Source: Eubacteriales bacterium (GTDB taxonomy: Bacteria > Bacillota > Clostridia > Oscillospirales > Butyricicoccaceae). Taken from it: 64,000 nt of DNA. The stretch covers positions 1-64,000 of the forward strand of contig JAUNSG010000002.1 in assembly GCA_030539335.1 (NCBI GenBank), in the 5' to 3' direction. This document shows positions 42,389-51,043 of this stretch, in pieces. Positions within the stretch are counted from its first letter, which is position 1. Each line of letters begins with the position of its first letter. The translations under genes were made by a program, and so were the position numbers. The notes beneath the pieces were generated by a model that was not told the origin of the DNA, did not search any database, and worked only from the letters and a program-made list of their open reading frames with translations.

Positions 42389-43978
42389 TTACTCGTCCCA
42401 GGGACGGTATTCTTTCATAATCTGCGCCGCGCAGGACAGTCCGTCCACAGCGGCACTCATAATTCCTCCGGCATAGCCTGCGCCCTCGCCGCACGGGATC
42501 ATCCCATACAGTCCGACGCTGTGCCGGTTTTCTCCGCGGACAATGCGAACCGGAGACGAGGTCCGTGTTTCCGGCCCGGTCAGCAGTGCATCCGGCGCAT
42601 CATAGCCGCGTATCTTCCGGCCGAACACGCGCAGTCCATCGCGCATTTCGCGCAGAACAAACGCCGGTAGCACGCCTTCCAGGGTGCCATATTGCACCCC
42701 AATCGGATAACTCGGCCGCACCACTCCATGCGTCCGGCTGGGTCTTCCCTCCAGAAAATCTCCCACACGCTGGCAGGGCGCCCGATAGCTTCCGGTGACC
42801 TGATACGCCGCCCGCTCGATGCGCCGCTGGAATTCCATCCCCGCAAAGACCGAGGTACCGTCAAAGTCCTGCGGACCGACCGACACGACGACCGCCGCAT
42901 TGGCGTTGACCCCGTCGCGCGCATGATAGCTCATGCCGTTTGTCACAACCGTATGCTCCTCGCTCTGTGCTGCGACAACCTGTCCGCCCGGACACATGCA
43001 GAACGAATAACACGCCCTGCCATTCTGCCGGTTGGATAGTGTGTATTCCGCCGGCGGCAGCGCCGGATGTCCCGCCGCTTTTCCATACCGCGCCCGGTCA
43101 ATCTCTATCTGGAGATGTTCGATCCGTGCGCCGACCGAAAACGGCTTTGGCTCCATCGCAATGCCCGCATCATATAGCTGCAAAAAGGTATCCCGCGCGC
43201 TGTGTCCGATCGCAACGATCATCTGCTCACAGGGAATCTCCTGCCCGTCTGCCCGAATGCCGGACAGACGTCCGTTTTTTTGTATCACACCGGTCAGCGC
43301 CGTTCGGAACCGCACCTCGCCGCCCAAACGGAGAATTTCCTCCCGCATCGCCCGGACGACTTGCTTCAGGATATCCGTGCCGATGTGCGGCTTTGCTTTC
43401 GTCAGAATCTCTGCCGGTGCGCCGAACTGGTGCAGGGTGTGCAGAACCAGCTCGCTGAGCGGATCGTGAATGCGCGTCGTCAGCTTGCCATCCGAATATG
43501 CGCCAGCTCCGCCCTCGCCGAACTGGATGTTGCTCTTTTCGGAAAACACACCGCCGTTCCAGAACGCCTCCACAGCCTGATCCCGCTGCTCCACAGGCTC
43601 GCCGCGCTCCAAAACAAGCGGGCGATATCCGTTCTTCGCCAGGAGATAGGCGGCAAACAGGCCGGCCGGGCCAAAGCCTACCACCACCGGACGATGTTCC
43701 AGCGTTTTGGTGCCGGTCGGAACCGGCGCTTGCATCGGTTCTTTATAGCGGATATCCGGCCGGTTTTGGCGTTCCACGCGCTGTTTCTCGTCTTCCAAGC
43801 CATCCAGAAGAACCGACAGCACACGGGTAATGGTTCCCCGCCGGGCATCCAGCGATTCCCGATAGACCGACGCCGTCACCTGACTGCGCGCAACGCCGCA
43901 TAACCGGCAGGCGGAAGAAAACGCCTCTTCTGCCTCCGCTTCCAGCGGAATACGAATGTTATTTACTAAAATCGACAT
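42389..43978 (-). CDS. FAD-dependent dehydrogenase (COG2509 type)
   Basis: 529 aa flavoprotein. An N-terminal ferredoxin-like extension (about 1-85) is followed by the dinucleotide fold VVVGFGPAGLFAAYLLA, the conserved FGEGGAGAYSDGKLTTR segment, and a C-terminal GMIPCGEGAGYAGGI typical of this uncharacterised family. Substrate unknown. Next to the RseC-like gene in the same operon. Confidence 0.9.
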   Translation of the reverse strand: MSILVNNIRIPLEAEAEEAFSSACRLCGVARSQVTASVYRESLDARRGTITRVLSVLLDGLEDEKQRVERQNRPDIRYKEPMQAPVPTGTKTLEHRPVVVGFGPAGLFAAYLLAKNGYRPLVLERGEPVEQRDQAVEAFWNGGVFSEKSNIQFGEGGAGAYSDGKLTTRIHDPLSELVLHTLHQFGAPAEILTKAKPHIGTDILKQVVRAMREEILRLGGEVRFRTALTGVIQKNGRLSGIRADGQEIPCEQMIVAIGHSARDTFLQLYDAGIAMEPKPFSVGARIEHLQIEIDRARYGKAAGHPALPPAEYTLSNRQNGRACYSFCMCPGGQVVAAQSEEHTVVTNGMSYHARDGVNANAAVVVSVGPQDFDGTSVFAGMEFQRRIERAAYQVTGSYRAPCQRVGDFLEGRPSRTHGVVRPSYPIGVQYGTLEGVLPAFVLREMRDGLRVFGRKIRGYDAPDALLTGPETRTSSPVRIVRGENRHSVGLYGMIPCGEGAGYAGGIMSAAVDGLSCAAQIMKEYRPWDE

Positions 43979-43983
43979 ATCTC

Positions 43984-45216
43984 TTAATCACGGATGACAA
44001 CTTCCACACTGTAGGAACCGTTGACCGAAACATCATCCGGTGTATCAACGGTAACGCCAACCTTGTGCTTGCCCGGAGTCAGCTCCGAAGAATTGATCTC
44101 CGCGACAACGGCAATGGAATCGTTGTTTACCTGATCCAAAATCTTTTTGGTTCCCACCAGCTTGACCTCCATCGAGGCCGTCTGAAGCTCTACCTTTTTG
44201 GTTGGATTGGTCGCCGTATCCGAAACCGAAATGTTCGTCACGGTGAAAACCCGCTGTTCGGTGCTGTCCATGCTCAATACGGCGCGGACGTTCTTTTCCT
44301 GTCCGTTCGTCAGCGTGATCCCAGTCGGCGGATTGATGGCAAACGTAAACACATCGCCGTTTTCCGCCTTATTGATGTTGACCGAACCGACCTCAATGGA
44401 TTCCATGGCATCCACCGCATCCGGATCGCCCTGTACCTCAACGGTGCTCGGTGAGAGCGCAATCGACGCATTTTTCGCCTCAACCGAGGTCTCTGGCGTC
44501 AACGCAACAGACAACGGAACTTCCTTCACGCGCAGGACGGGGACGGATATCTTAACCCGTGTCGTCTCACGGCTGATGTTCGTCATATCAATGCTCGCAC
44601 CGTTCTTATCCACCAAAGTGTATTCGGAGCTGACATCGGAAATCGACTTGTTCAGATCCTTTGCATTCAGGCTGACCTCTGCCTTTGCGACGTTGTCCAG
44701 TTCGTTTTCCGGTCCAGTAATGCTGACCGCATCCACCTGAAGCTCCGGCTCGCCGATCTTATATCCGTCCGGACTATCGCCTTCGATGACCACCTCTACC
44801 GGAACCGACTTGGTCTCAATCCGATCCACCGTCACGGAAATGGTCGACGGATTGCTGTCCACACAGGTCATACCGGACTCCGGCAGAATAACTTGATAAG
44901 CTAAATCATAGGTCCCTGACGTCGAAATGGATTCATTCAGATTCGCCGTAACCTTGATTTGCGATGCCGTCAGGTTTGCCAGACGGCTCGACGGCGCGGA
45001 AACCCGGACATCTACGGTGGCCTCCGTCCCTTCAATTACCGATAAATTATAGGTATTATACAGATCATCCGCTCCCAGCAGCTGTACACTGATGTTGCGG
45101 TATTCCAGCGTCCGCGTCGGGTTTTCCTGATTCATGGTATAGCACCATAGCCCGATCGCAAGTATCAGAGAGATGATCCAGGTTAAAATATTATACTTTT
45201 TTAACCACTGTTTCAA
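43984..45216 (-). CDS. cdaR: YbbR-domain protein CdaR
   Basis: 410 aa: one N-terminal membrane anchor (WIISLILAIGLWCYTM) and several YbbR beta repeats outside the cell (about residues 30-405, each with the VPV-V pattern). CdaR controls the diadenylate cyclase encoded just before it. TTG start at 45216 overlaps the cdaA stop by 4 bases, with GAGGTGG upstream. Confidence 0.93.
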   Translation of the reverse strand: MKQWLKKYNILTWIISLILAIGLWCYTMNQENPTRTLEYRNISVQLLGADDLYNTYNLSVIEGTEATVDVRVSAPSSRLANLTASQIKVTANLNESISTSGTYDLAYQVILPESGMTCVDSNPSTISVTVDRIETKSVPVEVVIEGDSPDGYKIGEPELQVDAVSITGPENELDNVAKAEVSLNAKDLNKSISDVSSEYTLVDKNGASIDMTNISRETTRVKISVPVLRVKEVPLSVALTPETSVEAKNASIALSPSTVEVQGDPDAVDAMESIEVGSVNINKAENGDVFTFAINPPTGITLTNGQEKNVRAVLSMDSTEQRVFTVTNISVSDTATNPTKKVELQTASMEVKLVGTKKILDQVNNDSIAVVAEINSSELTPGKHKVGVTVDTPDDVSVNGSYSVEVVIRD

Positions 45217-46082
45217 GCTTTGCCACCTCGGATCCCCAAAATCTTTTCTACTACAATGCCCAGCTTTGACGTCTTCTGATTCTCTTCCTCTTTCGGAACC
45301 AATGCATCCGTCAGCAATTCCTCGAGCTGCTCCGGAACGAGATTGCGCTGCAGCTTGCCGCGGACGGCAACCGAAATCGCTCCGGTTTCCTCCGAAACCA
45401 CCAAGCTGATCGAATCGGCCCGCTCGCTCATGCCGACCGCTGCGCGGTGGCGGGTGCCCAGCTCCTTCGCCAAATTGCGGTTATCCGACAGCGGAAGGAC
45501 ACAGCCGGCCGCACAGATTCGTCCGTCCCGGACAATCATTGCACCGTCATGCAGCGGCGCTCCTTCGTAAAAGATATTGCGGATCAATTCATCTACGACC
45601 TTGGCATCCACCCGTGTACCGGTTTTCAAAATCTCATCCAGCGAGTCGCGGCGCTCAAAGATCACCAGCGCGCCGGTGCGCGACCAGGACATCTCCTTGC
45701 AGGCGGTTACCATTTCCTTGACAACCGCCTCTTCCAGTGTGATCTCGTTCTGTCTGGAAAACAAAAACGAAGCCACACCGGTCTCACCTACCCGGCGCAG
45801 TACTTTCCGCAGCTCCGGCTGAAAGACGATGGCCAGAACAATAATGCCCCATGTGATAATCGTATGGAACAATGTACTGAGCATAACCAGATCCAAAAGG
45901 TCCGATACCACCATGGCAATCAGCAAAACAAGCACGCCGCGGATAATCTGCGATGTGCTGGTTTCACGAATCAGACGAATGAACTGATAAATCAAAAAGG
46001 TTACGATAGCAATATCAACCACGTCATTTACGTGCATCGATGTAAAATTCTGTATAAATAATTGGATTGCCGCATTAAACAT
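45213..46082 (-). CDS. cdaA: Diadenylate cyclase CdaA
   Basis: Makes c-di-AMP, which controls potassium and osmotic balance and cell-wall homeostasis. 289 aa. Three N-terminal membrane helices (about 20-95), then the DAC domain with LHDGAMIV (catalytic DGA) and GTRHRAAVGMSE (RHR). Followed by cdaR, the regulatory partner; glmM, often third, is absent here, replaced by an FAD dehydrogenase. Confidence 0.97.
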   Translation of the reverse strand: MFNAAIQLFIQNFTSMHVNDVVDIAIVTFLIYQFIRLIRETSTSQIIRGVLVLLIAMVVSDLLDLVMLSTLFHTIITWGIIVLAIVFQPELRKVLRRVGETGVASFLFSRQNEITLEEAVVKEMVTACKEMSWSRTGALVIFERRDSLDEILKTGTRVDAKVVDELIRNIFYEGAPLHDGAMIVRDGRICAAGCVLPLSDNRNLAKELGTRHRAAVGMSERADSISLVVSEETGAISVAVRGKLQRNLVPEQLEELLTDALVPKEEENQKTSKLGIVVEKILGIRGGKA

Positions 46083-46145
46083 TCAAAATACGCTTCCTTA
46101 TTCTATCTTTCTTCCATATGGGAACACCATTCCCACTGCTTTTTT

Positions 46146-46174
46146 AGTTTAACACATATTTTAGCTTCTGTGAA
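46146..46174 (-). promoter_or_regulatory. Possible promoter of the cdaA operon
   Basis: Minus strand TTCACA (46174-46169), 17-base spacer, TAAACT (46151-46146). Moderate match; 63 bases before the cdaA start. Confidence 0.5.
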
Positions 46175-46205
46175 TAGTCGATTCCACGAAAAGACGGTAT
46201 CTTCC

Positions 46206-47348
46206 TCAGCTGTTGGATAAAATATTTCGAATGGTTTCGGCTGTCCGCCGGATCTGATGGGTATTCTGAAACCATCCCGGCGAAAACCGCACGGTTCCGC
46301 CCTCGACCGTTCCGCCCGTCTGATGTGCCACCGGCGCACAGTGCAGCCCGGCCCGCACACAAATCCCTCTCTGTGCCAGCCGCTGTGCCAGCTGTTCACA
46401 GGACATCGTCTGACAGGTAATGGAGAGCACCCCGGTCTGCAGCGAATCCATCGGGGATTCATAGCAGGTGATCTGCGGCTGTGTCCGAAGCATTCCCGCC
46501 AGTTGCTTCCGCAGGGTCTGTTCATGTCGCAGGATGGTTTCTGTCCCTAGCTGGCGAACAAACCGAATGCCCTCAAACAAACCGGCGATTCCGGCAATGT
46601 TGTGCGTTCCGGCCTCAAAGCGATCGGGCAGCTCCTCCGGCATATCCAGCTCGATGGAGTTGCTTCCCGTCCCGCCATAGCAGTGCGGCTGATGGATATC
46701 GTCGCTGACCGCAAGGAGCAGACCGGTACCCTGCGGACCATACAACCCTTTGTGTCCCGGCATACAGATCGCCGCCGCGCTCCGCAGCTTCCGGCAGGAA
46801 ATCGGGCAGACTCCCGCCGACTGGGACGCATCCACGATCATCGGCACGCCAGAATCCGCCAAAACCGCGTCGATCTGTTCCAGCGGCAGCTGATATCCAT
46901 ACACATTGGAGACATGATTGACGATCAGGCAGTCCAGGCCCTCACGACATTTTTTCTGTATCCGCTCCAACAGAACATCTGGATTCCACAGCGGCGTTTC
47001 CAAAATCTCCATCCGTTTTCCCTGTCGGCAGAGCTGATGCATCGGACGCATCACCGCGTTGTGCTCCATGCCGGTAACCGCAAAGCGTGTTCCGTGCTCT
47101 CCCATCGCAAAAATCGCGGTATTCAACGCATCCGTAGCATTTGACGTGAAAATGACACGCGCGGGGTCCTCCAGGTCAAACTGCTGCGCAGCAATCCTTC
47201 GTGTATCAAATAGAATATTCGCTGCGAGCATGGCTGGCTCATGTGCACTGCGTCCGGCGCTTGCCGCGCGTGTGAGGGCATACTGCATCGCCGTTCCGAC
47301 CGATGCCGGCTTGCGCAGAGTGGTTGCCGCATTGTCCAGATAAATCAT
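46206..47348 (-). CDS. Cysteine desulfurase-like aminotransferase (class V)
   Basis: 380 aa PLP enzyme of the NifS/Csd superfamily (TIGR01977-like). Landmarks: YLDNAATTLRKP, NHVSNVYG, DASQSAGVCPIS, the PLP Lys in MPGHKGLYGPQGTG, and a C-terminal SITC segment. It frees sulfur (or selenium) from cysteine. Preceded by a DUF3343 gene, three bases away, a common pairing in Clostridia that hints at sulfur or selenium transfer. Confidence 0.9.
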   Translation of the reverse strand: MIYLDNAATTLRKPASVGTAMQYALTRAASAGRSAHEPAMLAANILFDTRRIAAQQFDLEDPARVIFTSNATDALNTAIFAMGEHGTRFAVTGMEHNAVMRPMHQLCRQGKRMEILETPLWNPDVLLERIQKKCREGLDCLIVNHVSNVYGYQLPLEQIDAVLADSGVPMIVDASQSAGVCPISCRKLRSAAAICMPGHKGLYGPQGTGLLLAVSDDIHQPHCYGGTGSNSIELDMPEELPDRFEAGTHNIAGIAGLFEGIRFVRQLGTETILRHEQTLRKQLAGMLRTQPQITCYESPMDSLQTGVLSITCQTMSCEQLAQRLAQRGICVRAGLHCAPVAHQTGGTVEGGTVRFSPGWFQNTHQIRRTAETIRNILSNS

Positions 47349-47351
47349 AAG

Positions 47352-47570
47352 TCACTCCATCCATTCCCAATGAATCGATCCCTTGCGCAGGCAGTCCTCT
47401 GCCCGCTTGCTATCGCGCTCCGCAATCTGTACCGCCCAGGAGCAGGAGCGCTTGCTCTGATTGCGCGGCGGACGGGTGACATTTCCGCGGATTCCACAGC
47501 TTTGCAGCCTGCGCAGCAATTGTATCGCATCGTTTTGCGTGCAGCAAACGATGAGTTTCCATTCATTCAT
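47352..47570 (-). CDS. DUF3343 family protein (putative Se/S carrier-like)
   Basis: 72 aa. MNEWKLIVCCTQNDAIQLLRRLQSCGIRGNVTRPPR has the DUF3343 layout, with Cys in the loop before the AVQI helix (KRSCSWAVQI). AGGAGG lies 8 bases upstream. The small partner of the cysteine desulfurase downstream; may accept the persulfide or selenide (inference). Confidence 0.83.
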   Translation of the reverse strand: MNEWKLIVCCTQNDAIQLLRRLQSCGIRGNVTRPPRNQSKRSCSWAVQIAERDSKRAEDCLRKGSIHWEWME

Positions 47571-47661
47571 ACAAAACTCCTCCTGTGTAATGACCTCTAC
47601 ACGAAGGTTTTATTTTATTCTATGCGGGGAGAATACCAAACGTGCCGCGCGCCTTCCTCCG

Positions 47662-47700
47662 AAAAAAACAGCCCCCTGCATCGTCGTGCAGGAAGGCTGT
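47662..47700 (-). terminator. Intrinsic terminator after ispF
   Basis: Minus strand ACAGCC-TTCCTGCA/TGCAGG-GGGCTGT hairpin followed by TTTTTTTC, 11 bases past the ispF stop. Confidence 0.85.
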
Positions 47701-47710
47701 CGCTCTCTCT

Positions 47711-48187
47711 TTATTCGATTGTCTCCAACAGGCAGACGGCGTGGGCTGCAATTCCCCGCTTCTCGCCGGTAAAGCCCAGGCGCTCCTCTGTGGTCGCCTT
47801 GATGCTGACGTTTCCGATGTCGGTTTCCAGACAATCCGCAAGGTTCCTGCGCATTTGGACAATATGCGGCGCCATCTTAGGGGCCTGGGCGATGATGGTG
47901 GCATCCAGATTGCCCAGACGATAGCCGTTTTCCTTCAGGACCTCGTTCACCCGACGCAGAAGCAGCAGACTGTCGATACCGAGAAACGCATCGTCATTGT
48001 CCGGGAACAAATGCCCGATATCCCCCAGACAGGCCGCCCCCAAAAGCGCATCCATGATCGCGTGCGTCAAAACATCCGCATCGCTGTGTCCATCCAATCC
48101 GGCCGTGTGCGGAATATCCACACCGCCGATGATGCACTTTCTTCCCTCTTTCAGGCGGTGTACATCGTATCCATGACCAATTCTCAT
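47711..48187 (-). CDS. ispF: 2-C-methyl-D-erythritol 2,4-cyclodiphosphate synthase
   Basis: MEP isoprenoid pathway. 158 aa. Metal-binding GHGYDVHRL at the N-terminus and [11 protein letters not shown] (residues about 32-42), GDIGHLFPD, and [12 protein letters not shown] near the end. ATGA overlap with ispD, which makes an earlier intermediate of the same pathway. Confidence 0.97.
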   Translation of the reverse strand: MRIGHGYDVHRLKEGRKCIIGGVDIPHTAGLDGHSDADVLTHAIMDALLGAACLGDIGHLFPDNDDAFLGIDSLLLLRRVNEVLKENGYRLGNLDATIIAQAPKMAPHIVQMRRNLADCLETDIGNVSIKATTEERLGFTGEKRGIAAHAVCLLETIE

Positions 48188-48903
48188 GCCCTGCGCTCCT
48201 TCAAAATCCGTTCCCCAATCAGGATGTCTTCCCTCGTTGTGATCTTGATGTTGTTGTAATCCCCTTCGACCATCGTCGTCGGCTGGCCGAGCGTTTCCAC
48301 CGCACCGATGTCATCCGTAACTGCGATGCCATCCTCGATCACATGATATAGCGCCGCACGGATCAGATCAATATCAAAGGTCTGCGGGGTCTGCGCTGCG
48401 ACAATCGTGTCGCGCTTCACATCCTCCACCATGCGGCCATTTTTGATGCGCTTGATGCTGTCCTTCACCGGTACGGCCAGCGCCGCCGCGGTATCCCGCT
48501 TTGCAGCCTCCACCGTCCTGGCAATCTGCTCCGGAAGGACAAACGGACGGGCGGCATCGTGAATGGCGACGTATGCGACCTCCGGCGGACAGGCCAGCAC
48601 GCCGTGGTAGACCGACTGCGTCCGCGTCTCTCCGCCAACCGTTGTAATCATCGGTTTGGTCAGGCCCCATTCCCGATAGAGCGCATGATAGCGGTCCTGC
48701 TCCTCCTCACGGCAGGAGAGTACAATGCCGTCAATCGCATCGCAGGCCTCCAGCGCTTCCAGCGTGTACCGGATCACCGGCTTCCCCGCCAGCTCCAGCA
48801 GAAGCTTATTTTCTCCGCCCATCCGACGCGATGTCCCGGCGGCGGGCAGAACGGCATATACCAGCGTGCGCTCAGTCTTTTCTTCCTTTTTCCGTCCAAA
48901 CAT
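48184..48903 (-). CDS. ispD: 2-C-methyl-D-erythritol 4-phosphate cytidylyltransferase
   Basis: MEP pathway. 239 aa, with a short charged N-terminal extension before [20 protein letters not shown], the CTP-binding motif. Further landmarks: [17 protein letters not shown] and QTPQTFD. Coupled to ispF. Own promoter 36 bases upstream. Confidence 0.96.
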   Translation of the reverse strand: MFGRKKEEKTERTLVYAVLPAAGTSRRMGGENKLLLELAGKPVIRYTLEALEACDAIDGIVLSCREEEQDRYHALYREWGLTKPMITTVGGETRTQSVYHGVLACPPEVAYVAIHDAARPFVLPEQIARTVEAAKRDTAAALAVPVKDSIKRIKNGRMVEDVKRDTIVAAQTPQTFDIDLIRAALYHVIEDGIAVTDDIGAVETLGQPTTMVEGDYNNIKITTREDILIGERILKERRA

Positions 48904-48938
48904 AGTGCGTTTCCTTTCCTGATGTGCTGTTATCCTCT

Positions 48939-48967
48939 ATTATACGCAATCGGACCATGGTTTGCAA
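48939..48967 (-). promoter_or_regulatory. Promoter of ispDF
   Basis: Minus strand TTGCAA (48967-48962), 17-base spacer, TATAAT (48944-48939). Starts 29 bases after the asnB stop. Confidence 0.83.
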
Positions 48968-48995
48968 GGGAACCGAGCTGGCGTCCCCGCTCCCC

Positions 48996-50819
48996 TCACC
49001 CGATCACAACATGATAGGTCTTCATCCAGTGATGCAATTGCAGGAAATACGCAATGGTCTGCGGCGTGGTCATGAGCTGCCCATACCACGGCTGGGCACG
49101 TGAGTCCGTGAGCAGCTGCTCCAGACGATCCCTTTTCACGATATCGAAAATCGGCGAGGTGCCCTCCCCGATGATCTGGCGCAGAAGCTCCGACACCGCC
49201 TTGAGATACGCCGGATTGTGCGTCTTGGGATACGGGCTTTTCTTGCGCAGGCGCACTTCGTCCGGCAGCCATCCCTGTGCCGCCTCGCGCAGAAGGCCCT
49301 TTTCCACCCCGTTCAGATCCTTCCACTGCCACGGGACATGATACAGATATTCCGCAATCCGATGGTCGCAGAACGGAACGCGCACCTCCAGACCGCTGTA
49401 CATACTCATACGATCCTTTCGATCGAGCAGCGTCTGCATAAACCACTGGAAATTGAGCTGCGTCATCTCCCGGATGCGCCGGTCATCCGGCGTATCATGG
49501 GCAATCGGCTGCACCTGCGCCACGGTCTCCTGATATTTTTGGTCGACGTATTGCAGCGGGTCCCGATACTGCTTCCACTCGTCCCGCAAAAATTCTGCGC
49601 GATAGGCCGTCGACTGCGCCCACGGGAAGCCTGCCCGGCGGCGCACATCCGCATCCCGGTACCATGGATAGCCGCCAAAAATCTCATCGGCGCACTCGCC
49701 GGACAGCGCAACGGTGCCAAGCTTTTTGATCTCACGGCAGAACAGCAGCAGGGACGAATCGACATCCGCCATGCCGGGCAGATCCCGCGCCTCGACTGCC
49801 TCGAACAGCGCCTCCACAAGCTGCGGTGTGTCAATGGTAATCAGATGATTTTCCGCCCCAATGGCATCGTTCATCCGCGCGATAAAGTCATCGTCCGTAT
49901 TCGGCTGGAAATGCGTGGCCTGGAAATATTTTCGATTGTCCCGATAGGTCACGGAAACTGTGTGCAGCTTTTTTCCTCTCTTTCGGTATTCCTGTGCCGC
50001 GATGGCGGAAAGAATGCTGGAATCCAAGCCGCCGGACAGGAACGTACACAACGGCACATCGCTGACCAGCTGCCGCCGCACGGAATCATACACCAGCTCG
50101 CGCACCGTTGCAATCGTCTGCTCCAGTGAATCGGTATGCGGCTGATCGATCAGCTTCCAATACTGCTTTTGTGCAAATCCCCGTTTCTTATCGTACCAGC
50201 CGCACCAGCCCGGCCGCAGCTCTTGAATGTCCTTGAACACACCGTATCCCGGCGTTCGTCCCGGGCCGATCAGCATCAGTTCAAAGATCGAATCCGCATT
50301 AATACGGGGAGCAATGTCCGGATAACACAGCAGGGTTTTGATCTCCGACGCAAAAAAGAACTGTTGGTTCCTCTCTGTAAAGAAGAATGGCTTTACACCT
50401 ATGCGGTCGCGCGCAACAAACAGCGAATGACACGCCGAATCCCAGATCGCAAACGCAAAAATGCCGTTCAGATGCAGAACGCAGTCCTCTCCCCATTCCA
50501 AATAAGAATGCAGAACAATTTCGGTATCCGACTGTGTCTTCAGCCGGTGTCCGTGCTCCAGCAGTATCCGCCGCAGCTCCGGTGTATTATAGATCTCTCC
50601 ATTATAAACGATCGTGCAGGTTCGCTCCGCCTCCGACCACTCCATCGGCTGCAAACCATGTGCAAGATCAATGACCGCCAATCTGGCATGGATCAACGTC
50701 ACATCGTCCTTTTGCCAAATCCCCTTCTGGTCCGGTCCGCGCCGCTGCATTGTCGCAAGCATTTTCTGCGCGGTATCATACGGGCACGCCGCGCCTACCA
50801 TACCGGCAATTCCACACAT
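48996..50819 (-). CDS. asnB: Asparagine synthase (glutamine-hydrolysing)
   Basis: 607 aa. N-terminal class II amidotransferase with Cys2 as nucleophile (MCGIAGMV), RGPDQ and YNGEIYN; C-terminal synthetase with FLSGGLDSS (pyrophosphate loop) and GECADEIFGGYPWY. The start at 50819 must be used, because Cys2 has to become the N-terminus; GGAGGA is 8 bases upstream. Divergent from the ATP-grasp operon across about 220 bases; no clear asnB promoter was found. Confidence 0.96.
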   Translation of the reverse strand: MCGIAGMVGAACPYDTAQKMLATMQRRGPDQKGIWQKDDVTLIHARLAVIDLAHGLQPMEWSEAERTCTIVYNGEIYNTPELRRILLEHGHRLKTQSDTEIVLHSYLEWGEDCVLHLNGIFAFAIWDSACHSLFVARDRIGVKPFFFTERNQQFFFASEIKTLLCYPDIAPRINADSIFELMLIGPGRTPGYGVFKDIQELRPGWCGWYDKKRGFAQKQYWKLIDQPHTDSLEQTIATVRELVYDSVRRQLVSDVPLCTFLSGGLDSSILSAIAAQEYRKRGKKLHTVSVTYRDNRKYFQATHFQPNTDDDFIARMNDAIGAENHLITIDTPQLVEALFEAVEARDLPGMADVDSSLLLFCREIKKLGTVALSGECADEIFGGYPWYRDADVRRRAGFPWAQSTAYRAEFLRDEWKQYRDPLQYVDQKYQETVAQVQPIAHDTPDDRRIREMTQLNFQWFMQTLLDRKDRMSMYSGLEVRVPFCDHRIAEYLYHVPWQWKDLNGVEKGLLREAAQGWLPDEVRLRKKSPYPKTHNPAYLKAVSELLRQIIGEGTSPIFDIVKRDRLEQLLTDSRAQPWYGQLMTTPQTIAYFLQLHHWMKTYHVVIG

Positions 50820-50946
50820 AGGCTTTCTCCTCCGTTCTGTCCGATAAGTATCGTTTTTCCCTCTGGGCAATATATGGTTTCCCTCGATATCTTGTGCAGC
50901 GAATCGCAAAATCACTCTTTTTTGCGCAATTTCTGCCCAGCTCTTA

Positions 50947-50975
50947 TTGACAATACAGGAAAAGCAACGTAAAAT
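50947..50975 (+). promoter_or_regulatory. Promoter of the ATP-grasp/alpha-E/transglutaminase operon
   Basis: TTGACA (50947-50952), 17-base spacer, TAAAAT (50970-50975). Start point expected near 50982, five bases before the leader hairpin. Confidence 0.82.
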
Positions 50976-50986
50976 AAGAATAAGCA

Positions 50987-51021
50987 ATGGTGCTCCAAAT
51001 GGAGTGCCATTTTTTTATTTT
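50987..51021 (+). terminator. Intrinsic terminator inside the 5' leader (attenuator candidate)
   Basis: ATGGTGCTCC (50987-50996), AAAT loop, GGAGTGCCAT (51001-51010; two G-U pairs), then TTTTTTATTTT. It sits between the promoter and the first start codon at 51044, so transcripts would stop after about 35-40 nt unless it is opened. No gene upstream on this strand needs a terminator. Confidence 0.76.
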
Positions 51022-51043
51022 CACGAAAAGGGCGCGATAAATT

